DNA from: Paraburkholderia phenazinium
GTDB taxonomy: Bacteria > Pseudomonadota > Gammaproteobacteria > Burkholderiales > Burkholderiaceae
Assembly: GCF_900100735.1 (NCBI RefSeq)
Contig: NZ_FNCJ01000007.1
Location: 96,641 to 160,640 of the forward strand
Direction of reading: 5' to 3'
DNA: 64,000 bases
Numbering within the stretch: the first letter of the stretch is position 1; each line of letters opens with the position of its first letter. A model generated the notes under the pieces. It made no database searches, was not told the DNA's origin, and saw only the letters and a program-made list of their open reading frames with translations. The position numbers and the translations under genes are program-made. Below are positions 52,101 to 59,629 of the stretch, one piece after another.

Positions 52101-55071
52101 GGAGTCGTTCACGGGCCAAGCTTTGCTGCAGTACGACGAGGCGATGAGCGCGACTGCGCAATCCGCAGCACAAGGCCTGCCGCTGCAAAAGGCGCTGACG
52201 GCGGCGCGCGCACGCCGTGCGGTGGAAGGCGAGGACGTGGTGCGCATCGTCAATGCGCGCGAGCACAACCTGAAAGCGCTCGACGTCGATATTCCGCATG
52301 GCAAGTTCAACGTCATCACGGGCGTATCCGGGTCGGGCAAATCGACGCTCGCGTTCGACATCCTGTTCCACGAAGGCCAGCGCCGTTACCTCGAATCGCT
52401 CAATGCCTACGCACGTTCGATCGTGCAACCGGCGGGGCGTCCCGAAGTCGATGCGGTGTACGGCATTCCGCCGACCGTGGCGATCGAGCAGCGCCTCTCG
52501 CGCGGCGGCCGCAAGAGTACCGTGGCCACCACCTCGGAAGTCTGGCACTTCCTGCGCCTGCTGTACGTCAAGCTCGGCTTGCAGCATTGCATCCACGACG
52601 GCACGCCGGTGAGCGCGCAAAGCGTCGAGTCGATCGCAGCGCAGTTGCTGCGCGATCACAAGGGCGAACATGTGGGCTTCCTGGCGCCGCTGGTGGTCAA
52701 CCGCAAGGGCGTCTATACCGACCTCGCCAAGTGGGCGAAGGCGCGCGGCAATAGCCATCTGCGGGTGGACGGCGAGTTCGTGCCGGTCGACCCATGGCCC
52801 AAGCTCGACCGCTTCCGCGAACACACCATTGAACTGCCGGTGGCGGATCTCGTGATCTCGGCCGACAACGAAGCCGAGCTGCGCCGCCTGCTCGACCAGA
52901 CGCTTGAAGTGGGCAAGGGCGTGATGCACCTGCTTGCGCCGCTCGACGGCTTGCAGGACGCGTTGACGGGCGGCCGAGCCACGGCGAAGTGCGGCACGCT
53001 CAAGGTGCTGTCCACCAAGCGCGCCTGTGCGGTGTGCGGCACGAGCTATCCGGAACTGGACCCGCGCATGTTCTCGTACAACAGCAAGCATGGCTGGTGT
53101 ACCACCTGCGTCGGCACCGGTCTTGCGCTTACCCGCGAACAGCGCGCCGCCTACGACGACACGGTGATCGCCGAAGACGGCCGCGGCCGCGAGCAGAGCC
53201 TGCCGTCCGAGGAGCAGGAGCCGGAAGGCGTGGTCGAGGAACCGTGTCCGGATTGCCACGGCACGCGCCTGAACCCGACGGCCCGCGCGGTCACGTTCGA
53301 CGCGCAACCGATCGTCGACGTCGCGCAATGGACGGTGAGCGACACGCGCCGCTGGATTGACGCGCTGGAACTCAAGGGCCGCGACGCCGAGATCGCACGC
53401 GACGTGGTGAGCGAGATCGGCAGCCGCCTGCAGTTCCTGGAAGAAGTCGGGCTGGGCTATCTGAGCCTCGACCGCGCGGCGCCGAGCCTGTCGGGCGGCG
53501 AGGCGCAGCGTATCCGGCTGGCGGCGCAACTGGGCAGCAACCTGCAAGGGGTCTGCTACGTGCTCGACGAGCCGACCATCGGCCTGCATCCCCGCGACAA
53601 CCAGATTCTGCTCAACGCGCTGCGCAAGCTCGGCGAGAAGGGCAACACGCTGGTGGTGGTCGAGCACGACGAGGACACCATCCGGCGCGCCGACCACATT
53701 ATCGATATCGGCCCGGGCGCCGGCAAGCGTGGCGGCACGCTGGTCGCGCAGGGCAGCGTGGCCGACCTCTCCGCGCAAGCCGATTCGGTGACCGGGCAGT
53801 TTCTTGCCAATCCGATCGTGCATCCGTTGCAAGCGCGCCGCACGGTCAAGCCGAAGACCAAAACCGCCCCGGCCGTGCCGGAACAGTGGCTCACGGTGCA
53901 TGGCGGCAAGCTGCACAACCTGCGCGACGTCACGGTGGGGCTGCCGCTGTCGCGCCTCGTCGCGGTGACCGGCGTGAGCGGCTCGGGCAAGTCGACGCTC
54001 GCGCGCGATGTGTTGATGGCGAACCTGCTGGACGCAGTGGGGCGCTCGGTGCTGTCGTCGCCCGCCACCCGGCGTGCCCGCAAGGCGGCGCAAGACGAAC
54101 CGGCGGCCAACCGCCGCTCGAGCGTGCTGGCCCGTAGCGCGCCGCGCGCGCAACTGAACGTCACGCACGACTGGCAAGGCTGCGACGCGATCACCGGGTG
54201 GGAAAGCATCGACCGCGTGCTCGAAGTCGACCAGACGCCGATCGGCAAGACCCCGCGTTCGTGCCCGGCTACCTATATAGGCGTGTGGGATGCCATCCGC
54301 AAGCTGTTCGCCGGCACGCTCGAAGCCCGCGCGCGTGGTTACACGGCATCGCGCTTCTCGTTCAATACAGGGGAGGGGCGCTGCCCGGCGTGCGAAGGCC
54401 AGGGCGTGCGCACCATCGGCATGAGCTTCCTGCCCGACGTAAAGGTACCGTGCGACGTCTGCCACGGCCAGCGCTTCAACCCTGAAACGCTGGCGGTCAC
54501 CTGGCGCGGCAAGAACATCGGCGACGTGTTGACCATGGAGATCGACGAGGCCGTCGAGTTCTTCGCGCCCATCACCAACATCGCGCATCCGTTGCAACTG
54601 ATGAAGGACGTGGGCCTTGGCTACCTGACGCTCGGCCAACCGTCGCCGACTCTCTCGGGCGGCGAAGCGCAGCGGATCAAACTCGTCACCGAACTGAGCA
54701 AGGTGCGCGACGACATCACGCGGCGCGGCCAGAAGCCGCCCCACACGCTCTACGTACTCGACGAGCCGACTGTCGGGCTGCACATGGCGGACGTCGCCCG
54801 GCTGATTCGCGTGCTGCACCGGCTGGCGGACGGCGGTCACAGCGTGGTGGTCATCGAGCACGACCTCGACGTGATTGCCGAAGCCGACTGGATTATCGAT
54901 CTCGGTCCAGAAGGGGGCGTGGGCGGTGGTTCGATTGTTGCGGCGACGGATCCGGAAGGGCTCGTGAGGGTGCGCGAAAGTCACACCGGAGCCGCGCTTC
55001 GATCGGTGCTCGCACGTGGCGAAAACATGCCCGTTGCATCGATTCGGGCCGGCGAAGGCACGCACGGATAA
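49162..55071 (+). CDS. uvrA: Double-length UvrA paralogue, excinuclease ABC subunit A
   Basis: The 1,969-residue protein contains two complete UvrA units in one chain. Four Walker A motifs occur: GPSGSGKS (residues 44-51) and GVSGSGKS near 678, 1055 and 1603. Four LSGGE signatures and several zinc pairs (CETC, CEVC, CPTC/CPDC, CAVC/CTTC, CPAC/CDVC) are also present. Housekeeping UvrA is about 940 residues and works as a dimer; here the dimer is fused. Such long paralogues occur in Burkholderia and some other bacteria and may serve DNA-damage resistance. The start is GTG 49162; a TTG at 49192 is possible. A LexA box upstream suggests SOS induction. Confidence 0.92.
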   Translation: MANSFRRSDKLSSTGKIRIRGARQHNLKNLDLDLHTGEMTVVTGPSGSGKSSLVFDTLYAEGQRRYVETFSAYARQFLDRMDRPQVDRVDGVPPAIAIDQTNPVRSSRSTVGTMTELNDHLKLLYARAAELFDRKTAQAVRHDSPETIYLELAARTAENDPRLVVTFPVELPESATEEEVEQWLSASGYTRVQAQREVQSPTGPRKLLDVVADRFRLSAVEKGRAVEAIEASLKRGGGRVNVYVLPQVPEGSAEPQIWRFSTGLHNPDSDLRYADPQPALFSFNSAYGACETCRGFGRVIGVDLGLVIPDERKTLRGGAIKPMQTPAWKECQDDLMRYAAKAGIPRDTAWSALTTEQRDWVINGSPDWDGKWQSHWYGVKRFFDYLESKAYKMHIRVLLSKYRSYTPCEVCGGARLKTESLLWRLGTKPNADAVLNPAQRFLPRGVDWNRAQLEALPGLTVHDLMLLPIERIRRFFDNLSLPSALLDDALKLLLAEVRTRLKYLCDVGLGYLTLDRQSRTLSGGEVQRINLTTALGTSLTKTLFVLDEPSIGLHPRDLNRIVEAMHRLRDAGNTLVVVEHDPSVMLAADRLIDMGPGPGERGGTIIFDGVPDEIRSSGTLTGEYLGGHRHVADVSHWSSRPVTRDTPRIVLEGASQHNLQDVTVEIPLQRLVCVTGVSGSGKSTLIQDVLYPALARHLGVATESPGAFRRLVGAEQVNEVVFVDQSPIGKTARSNPASYVGAFDEIRKLFAKVPLAQQRGYGPGMFSFNSGDGRCPTCGGSGFEHIEMQFLSDVYLRCPDCDGRRYRAELLEVKIERGTPARALSIADVLELTVSEAIAYFAADAEVLRVLKPIVDVGLEYVKLGQPVPTLSGGEAQRLKLAGFLAETAQAGTSRAAKQAPAARLFMFDEPTTGLHFDDIAKLMQAFGKLLAGGHSLIVIEHNLDVIRAADWLIDLGPEGGDGGGRVLCSGTPETVKACAESFTGQALLQYDEAMSATAQSAAQGLPLQKALTAARARRAVEGEDVVRIVNAREHNLKALDVDIPHGKFNVITGVSGSGKSTLAFDILFHEGQRRYLESLNAYARSIVQPAGRPEVDAVYGIPPTVAIEQRLSRGGRKSTVATTSEVWHFLRLLYVKLGLQHCIHDGTPVSAQSVESIAAQLLRDHKGEHVGFLAPLVVNRKGVYTDLAKWAKARGNSHLRVDGEFVPVDPWPKLDRFREHTIELPVADLVISADNEAELRRLLDQTLEVGKGVMHLLAPLDGLQDALTGGRATAKCGTLKVLSTKRACAVCGTSYPELDPRMFSYNSKHGWCTTCVGTGLALTREQRAAYDDTVIAEDGRGREQSLPSEEQEPEGVVEEPCPDCHGTRLNPTARAVTFDAQPIVDVAQWTVSDTRRWIDALELKGRDAEIARDVVSEIGSRLQFLEEVGLGYLSLDRAAPSLSGGEAQRIRLAAQLGSNLQGVCYVLDEPTIGLHPRDNQILLNALRKLGEKGNTLVVVEHDEDTIRRADHIIDIGPGAGKRGGTLVAQGSVADLSAQADSVTGQFLANPIVHPLQARRTVKPKTKTAPAVPEQWLTVHGGKLHNLRDVTVGLPLSRLVAVTGVSGSGKSTLARDVLMANLLDAVGRSVLSSPATRRARKAAQDEPAANRRSSVLARSAPRAQLNVTHDWQGCDAITGWESIDRVLEVDQTPIGKTPRSCPATYIGVWDAIRKLFAGTLEARARGYTASRFSFNTGEGRCPACEGQGVRTIGMSFLPDVKVPCDVCHGQRFNPETLAVTWRGKNIGDVLTMEIDEAVEFFAPITNIAHPLQLMKDVGLGYLTLGQPSPTLSGGEAQRIKLVTELSKVRDDITRRGQKPPHTLYVLDEPTVGLHMADVARLIRVLHRLADGGHSVVVIEHDLDVIAEADWIIDLGPEGGVGGGSIVAATDPEGLVRVRESHTGAALRSVLARGENMPVASIRAGEGTHG

Positions 55072-55084
55072 AGCCCAGGGAAGA

Positions 55085-55114
55085 CCCCTGTCGCGAATTC
55101 GCGACGAGGGTTTT
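55085..55114 (+). terminator. Intrinsic terminator after uvrA
   Basis: A hairpin centred on GTCGCG-AATT-CGCGAC, extended by C/G pairs with one mismatch (55085-55110), is followed by TTTT (55111-55114). Confidence 0.65.
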
Positions 55115-55364
55115 CCCCGCTTGTGGCTAACCGGCCGCTTAGCTTCGAAATTCAACTTACCCTGCTATTTGTGTCCGGAGTTCACCTCGTAATTGGAGGA
55201 AATGCTCTAAACACTGTCTGTTCCCATCAAAAAAAGTTTGACGGACGATTTTGTCTTGATATCGTCCTCCTCAGCAGGCGCATCAATGCGCTCGCGCCGG
55301 CCGGCGCAAACATCGCTGGCTGCGCGCATGCTGTTTTCTATTTTTCAAATCAACGATTCCAGGC

Positions 55365-55409
55365 TGGAAGGGAATGCGCTCGCACTTTAGTTGTGCATTC
55401 AACCTTCCA
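55365..55409 (+). repeat. Long imperfect hairpin before a leader ORF
   Basis: TGGAAGG plus GAATGCGC (55365-55379) pair with GTGCATTC plus CCTTCCA (55393-55409), with a 2-base bulge and one G-T pair, a 15-bp stem. Its right arm ends at the first base of the AGGAGG ribosome-binding site of the following small ORF. Confidence 0.45.
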
Positions 55410-55418
55410 GGAGGCTGG

Positions 55419-55559
55419 ATGAATTCACCCGTCGCCCAGGTAACCGGCCTCACCCGGTTTTCACCGAGGGCGAACGCCAACCCAATTTTTTTAACCGACT
55501 TAGCGCCTGACGACGCGCTTTCGATGAAACTTAATTTGCTTAGATCAAACAAATTTTGA
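55419..55559 (+). CDS. Possible leader peptide (46 aa) before the XRE-cupin regulator
   Basis: ATG 55419 follows a perfect AGGAGG (55409-55414) by 4 bases, the best ribosome-binding site in the neighbourhood. The product (MNSPVAQVTGLTRFSPRANA...) has no known domain. Its TGA (55557-55559) overlaps a TTG at 55556 that is in frame with the regulator, so translation could be coupled. It is either a real mini-gene or a leader controlling the regulator. Confidence 0.45.
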   Translation: MNSPVAQVTGLTRFSPRANANPIFLTDLAPDDALSMKLNLLRSNKF

Positions 55560-55579
55560 CTACTGGATTCTGTCTTGCT

Positions 55580-56155
55580 ATGGTTCCGCCACTTGATAAG
55601 AAGGCATCAGCCGCACTCGCGATAGGCAGCAAGATTCGCGCGTTGAGACAGCGGCTTCAGCGCACGCTCGATGAAACGGCGAAGGCGGCGGGCATCTCGA
55701 AGCCCTTCCTTTCGCAAGTGGAACGCGGGCAGGCAACGCCGTCGATCACGTCGCTAGTCGGTATCGCGCAAGCGCTGGGCGTCACGGTGCAGTACTTCGT
55801 CGATACGCCGACTGAAGCGAAGTCGGTGTGCCGCGGCGATGAATTGAAGTTTTTTGGGTTTGCCGATTCGGCCAACCTGTTCGGCAGGCTGACGAACCTG
55901 TCGGTCGACAGGAAGCTGGAAGCGATTCTGGTGAGGATGCCAGCGGGCCAGCAACCGTCGGAAGTCACGACGCACGCAGGGGAAGAGTTCTTGTATGTGA
56001 TGAGCGGTCAGATTGCTCTCACGCTGGAAGGTACGACGTTCGTGTTGCAGGCCGGTGACACTGCGCATTACGAGTCAACGGTCCCGCATGCATGGGCCAA
56101 CACAGCGGGCGAAGAGACTGTGCTCGTCTGGGTGGGAACGCCAAGGTTGTTCTAG
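55580..56155 (+). CDS. XRE regulator with C-terminal cupin domain
   Basis: From ATG 55580 the product is 191 residues; a TTG at 55556 overlapping the upstream small ORF would add 8. Residues 17-75 form an XRE helix-turn-helix (ALRQRLQRTLDETAKAAG, then SKPFLSQVERGQATPSI) and residues 115-187 a cupin (THAGEEFLYVMSGQIALTLE, VPHAWANT) that would sense a small ligand. Regulators of this type control uptake and catabolic genes. The TonB-dependent receptor gene follows on the same strand. Confidence 0.87.
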   Translation: MVPPLDKKASAALAIGSKIRALRQRLQRTLDETAKAAGISKPFLSQVERGQATPSITSLVGIAQALGVTVQYFVDTPTEAKSVCRGDELKFFGFADSANLFGRLTNLSVDRKLEAILVRMPAGQQPSEVTTHAGEEFLYVMSGQIALTLEGTTFVLQAGDTAHYESTVPHAWANTAGEETVLVWVGTPRLF

Positions 56156-56533
56156 CCGCAACGCATCGTGTCTGAGATGCCACGGTCTGAATACATCCAT
56201 AAGTAGTCCTGCAGGTTAACCCGTAGTTTGATGCAAGCAGTATCAGTCGGCTAACGAACGGTTCGGTCAAACCAGTTTTATTGGCAGATTGAAATGTTGT
56301 TGAAAGCAAAACGTATTAGTATGCTTGCATTAGTAGTCCGAAATTAAATAAGTTGGAGTGCCCCGTCTATCTCGCTGCAATGGTTTAGACGCTGTTCGGT
56401 TGGTGAAGTTATAGAACTGCGGGGCAACTTTGGCGGAACGCGGCGCAGCGTCGCTGCAAATCGAGTAGAGAGGTTGCTGAGGCCTCTCATCGCACAACAA
56501 GTGTGGCCTTACTGACGAGTGAGAAGGGGAAAA
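56156..56533 (+). other. Receptor gene leader and promoter region
   Basis: No gene is seen in these 378 bases. I looked for a cobalamin or similar riboswitch and found no B12-box-like core. A small hairpin (GAGAGG/CCTCTC, 56468-56488) and the AAGGGG ribosome-binding site of the receptor gene lie at the right end. Confidence 0.4.
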
Positions 56534-59305
56534 ATGAAACAACGGGCATTGGCGCTGGCTATCAGAAGAATAATCTGGGCCGAACTTGCACTGACCACCG
56601 CATTCGCGATTCCGGCGTTTGCACAAAGCCAGCCGGCTACCACTGGAACGCCTGCTGCAGCCGCAGCGGCTTCGGGTACTGCAGCGGCGGCCGCACCGGC
56701 CTCAGGCGCGGCGGCCACCTCGGCAGGCGCGAGCAACACCAAGAACGTCAAGCAGTTGAAGACTTTCGAAGTGACCGGCTCGCTGATCCGCCAGGCGGAC
56801 AAGACTGGCTTTAACGCAGTGCAGGTGATTTCGCAGAAGGATATCCAGCAGTCGGGAGCGACCACGACGGCGCAGTATCTGCGTGACGTGTCGGCAAACT
56901 CTGCTTCGAGTTTCAATGAAGCCAATCCGGATTCATTCGCGCCTGGCGGCGCGGGTATCGCCTTGCGGGGCCTCTCGGAGAAGTACACCCTCGTGCTGAT
57001 CGACGGTCAGCGCGCCGCACCGTTCGCATTCGCGGTCAACGGTACAGATACCTTCTTCGACCTGAACACGCTGCCTACGAACATGATCGATCGTATTGAG
57101 ATCGTCAAGACGGGCGCGGTGTCTCAGTATGGTAGCGACGCTATCGCGGGCGTCGTGAACATCATTACCAAACACAATTTCCAGGGTCTCCAGCTTGATG
57201 GGAACATTGGGGGCGCACAGCACGGCGGACAGGGCACCAGCAACCTGTCCGTGCTGGGTGGCTTCGGCAATCTCACAGAAGACGGCTACAACATCACTGC
57301 TGCGGCCAGCACGTATCACCAGAGCGGCATCATGCTCAGTCAGCGCGATACGACCAGCGGATATATGGGCTATACGCCCGATTCGTTTTATGTGAACCCG
57401 GCAACAAACACGGCTTATCCGCTCGGCTGCGGTGGGCCGAACACGCGTGTCGTACCTGCCGCTACCGCGATCAACACGAACGGCCAGCTTGGCGGTACGG
57501 TGTGCCAGCAGAATATGACGAACGTCACGTCACTTGAACCGGAATCGGATCGCAGCAACATCAAGGTTCACGGTGATTTCAAGATCAACGATCACGTTCA
57601 GGCGTGGGTTGATGCCTGGGAGAGCTACAACCGGACCACACTGCACGGTACGACTGCAAACAACCTGATTGCCTGGGAAAATCCCCCGCAGGTCTACAAC
57701 CCTGCGACCGGTTCGCCTACGAGTCTGGTGACGCCGAATGTGATTGCGCCGGGCAATCCGTACAATCCATTGCCGGGTGTGGGCACGCCTTTGCAGTATG
57801 CGTTTCCGAATTATCCGCAGGACGTTACGACGACCGCTAACTTCTACCGTCTATCCACAGGGCTGAAGGGCGATTTCGATACGGACAAGTGGGGCACGTG
57901 GAACTGGGCAGCATCGTATGGTCACTCGCAGAGCGAAGTGAGTAATTCGAATTCGAATGTTCTGACCTCGGCGGGCTACAACCAGATCCTGGCGGGGGGC
58001 TATAACTTTCTCAATCCCGCTTCGACACCGAACGGTCTGACGGGTGTTTTCGGTACGGCAGAGAATCAGGCGATTTCGAAGCTTGATACGGTTGACGCCA
58101 CGATTGCTACGCCGAATCTTTTCCACCTGCCTGCAGGCGACGTGGGTCTAGGTTTCGGTGCGCAATTCCAGCACCAGAGTTTGGCCATCGACACGGCTGC
58201 TGGCTACGCAAATGGTGACTTCACGACACCTGCTTACCAGACCGTGATGGGCCAGCGGAATGTCGCGGCTGTTTATTACCAGATCGATATTCCGATCATC
58301 AAGAACCTGACCTTTAGCCAGTCCTCACGTTATGACCACTACAGCGACTTCGGCGGCGCGTTCTCGCCACGATTCGCGTTGCGCTGGCAACCCGTGCAGG
58401 CGCTGACGACCTACGCATCGTTTAACCGCGGCTTCCGTGCGCCCACGCTGATCGAGAACGGCAAAGCGACCTCGTTCGGCGCACAGAGCGGAATCGACAC
58501 CGACCCGGCGTCGCCGCAATATAACCAGCCGGGAAATTACTTCACCGAAGCTACGCAGGGGAATCCTAACCTTCAGCCTGAGCGCACCAAAAACTATAAC
58601 GTTGGCTTCGAACTATCGCCGACCAAGACGACTGACGTCGGGTTCGACTGGTACAAAATCCAGATCAGCAACGTGATCGGCGTGGCTCCGATCCAGCCTG
58701 AGATCGATGCTAATAATCCTGCGGTTGTGGTGCGTAATCCGTCGAACAACCTGATTAACTACGTCAACACCCAGTACGTCAATCTCTCGTCGCTGGACAC
58801 GAGTGGCCTTGAAGGAACGCTCAGGCAGTCGCTTCCGACCCCGATCGGCACCTTTACTTTGGCCGCTGACTGGGCGTACGTGCTGCACTTCAAGACGCCT
58901 GGACTGGCTGATGGCCAGACCGATGCAGCCGGTAATGACTCGTCGCAGAACTTGAGCTTTGGTGCATCGTTCCCGCGCTGGAAGGGGAACACCAGCCTGA
59001 ACTGGAATTATCATCAGTTCAGCACAACGCTGACCTGGCAGTACACGGGTCCGTACGAGCAGGACCTGGTGCCGGTTGGCAATGGTGTGGAAAGCTCGGT
59101 GGCGTCTTATTCGCAGTTCAATCTTTATACCCAGTACACCGGGTTTAAGCACTGGACGCTGTATGCTGGTATCGACAACATCTTTAATCGCGCTCCGCCC
59201 TATGATCCGTACTGGTTTAATTCTGTGAACAACACGGGCTATGACGTGTCGCTCTATTCGTACGTAGGCCGCTTTGCGCAGATCGGTGCAACCTATAAGT
59301 TCTAA
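56534..59305 (+). CDS. TonB-dependent outer-membrane receptor
   Basis: ATG 56534 follows AAGGGG. The 923-residue protein has a signal peptide (cleavage after AFA, residue 30), an alanine-rich linker to about 76, and a TonB-box-like KTFEVTGS. A plug domain follows (VISQKDIQQSGATTTAQYLR, then LRGLSEKYTLVLIDGQRAAP and VSQYGSDAIAGVVNIIT). The rest is a large beta-barrel ending in an aromatic residue (ATYKF). It imports a bulky substrate through the outer membrane using TonB energy. The plug style is that of carbohydrate or peptide receptors rather than classical siderophore receptors. A peptide ABC importer follows. Confidence 0.92.
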   Translation: MKQRALALAIRRIIWAELALTTAFAIPAFAQSQPATTGTPAAAAAASGTAAAAAPASGAAATSAGASNTKNVKQLKTFEVTGSLIRQADKTGFNAVQVISQKDIQQSGATTTAQYLRDVSANSASSFNEANPDSFAPGGAGIALRGLSEKYTLVLIDGQRAAPFAFAVNGTDTFFDLNTLPTNMIDRIEIVKTGAVSQYGSDAIAGVVNIITKHNFQGLQLDGNIGGAQHGGQGTSNLSVLGGFGNLTEDGYNITAAASTYHQSGIMLSQRDTTSGYMGYTPDSFYVNPATNTAYPLGCGGPNTRVVPAATAINTNGQLGGTVCQQNMTNVTSLEPESDRSNIKVHGDFKINDHVQAWVDAWESYNRTTLHGTTANNLIAWENPPQVYNPATGSPTSLVTPNVIAPGNPYNPLPGVGTPLQYAFPNYPQDVTTTANFYRLSTGLKGDFDTDKWGTWNWAASYGHSQSEVSNSNSNVLTSAGYNQILAGGYNFLNPASTPNGLTGVFGTAENQAISKLDTVDATIATPNLFHLPAGDVGLGFGAQFQHQSLAIDTAAGYANGDFTTPAYQTVMGQRNVAAVYYQIDIPIIKNLTFSQSSRYDHYSDFGGAFSPRFALRWQPVQALTTYASFNRGFRAPTLIENGKATSFGAQSGIDTDPASPQYNQPGNYFTEATQGNPNLQPERTKNYNVGFELSPTKTTDVGFDWYKIQISNVIGVAPIQPEIDANNPAVVVRNPSNNLINYVNTQYVNLSSLDTSGLEGTLRQSLPTPIGTFTLAADWAYVLHFKTPGLADGQTDAAGNDSSQNLSFGASFPRWKGNTSLNWNYHQFSTTLTWQYTGPYEQDLVPVGNGVESSVASYSQFNLYTQYTGFKHWTLYAGIDNIFNRAPPYDPYWFNSVNNTGYDVSLYSYVGRFAQIGATYKF

Positions 59306-59329
59306 CAAGTTGTAAGTTTGTTGACGACT

Positions 59330-59369
59330 GTCGCTCCGGCTCTTTTTTTGCCGCCGGAGCGACTTTTTT
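59330..59369 (+). terminator. Strong intrinsic terminator after the receptor gene
   Basis: GTCGCTCCGGC (59330-59340) and GCCGGAGCGAC (59353-59363) form a perfect 11-bp stem with a T-rich 12-base loop, followed by TTTTTT. It separates the receptor transcript from the ABC operon. Confidence 0.9.
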
Positions 59370-59629
59370 GTAAGTAGCACACTGTGGACTTCTCCGTACG
59401 TCGCCGCGGCCGGCATGCCCCATCGCCGGACCCGGCCAGCGCGAGAGGAACACAGGGATGGTTGTCGGCGGCGCGGTCTGCGGTTCTGGGCCCGTCGCGC
59501 GACACTAACCCGTAACCCAAGGCGCCATGCGACGCCTTAAGTGACCGGAGCGATGGCGGTTGGCATTGCTCAGGTCGATCCGACGAACCGCGCGACGGTC
59601 ATAAGCTGGCGCGCGACTTACGCATAAAG
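59370..59629 (+). other. Upstream region of the yej-type operon
   Basis: No gene is seen. The region between the receptor terminator and the ABC substrate-binding gene must hold the operon promoter; no clear operator repeat was found. Confidence 0.35.

Noticed and set aside
51502..55155. 1,217-codon minus-strand frame opposite uvrA
   Set aside because: It lies fully antisense to a certain gene and shows the His/Arg/Gln-rich composition of high-GC shadows.
56156..56533. Cobalamin riboswitch before the TonB-dependent receptor
   Set aside because: No B12-box core or supporting stems were found.
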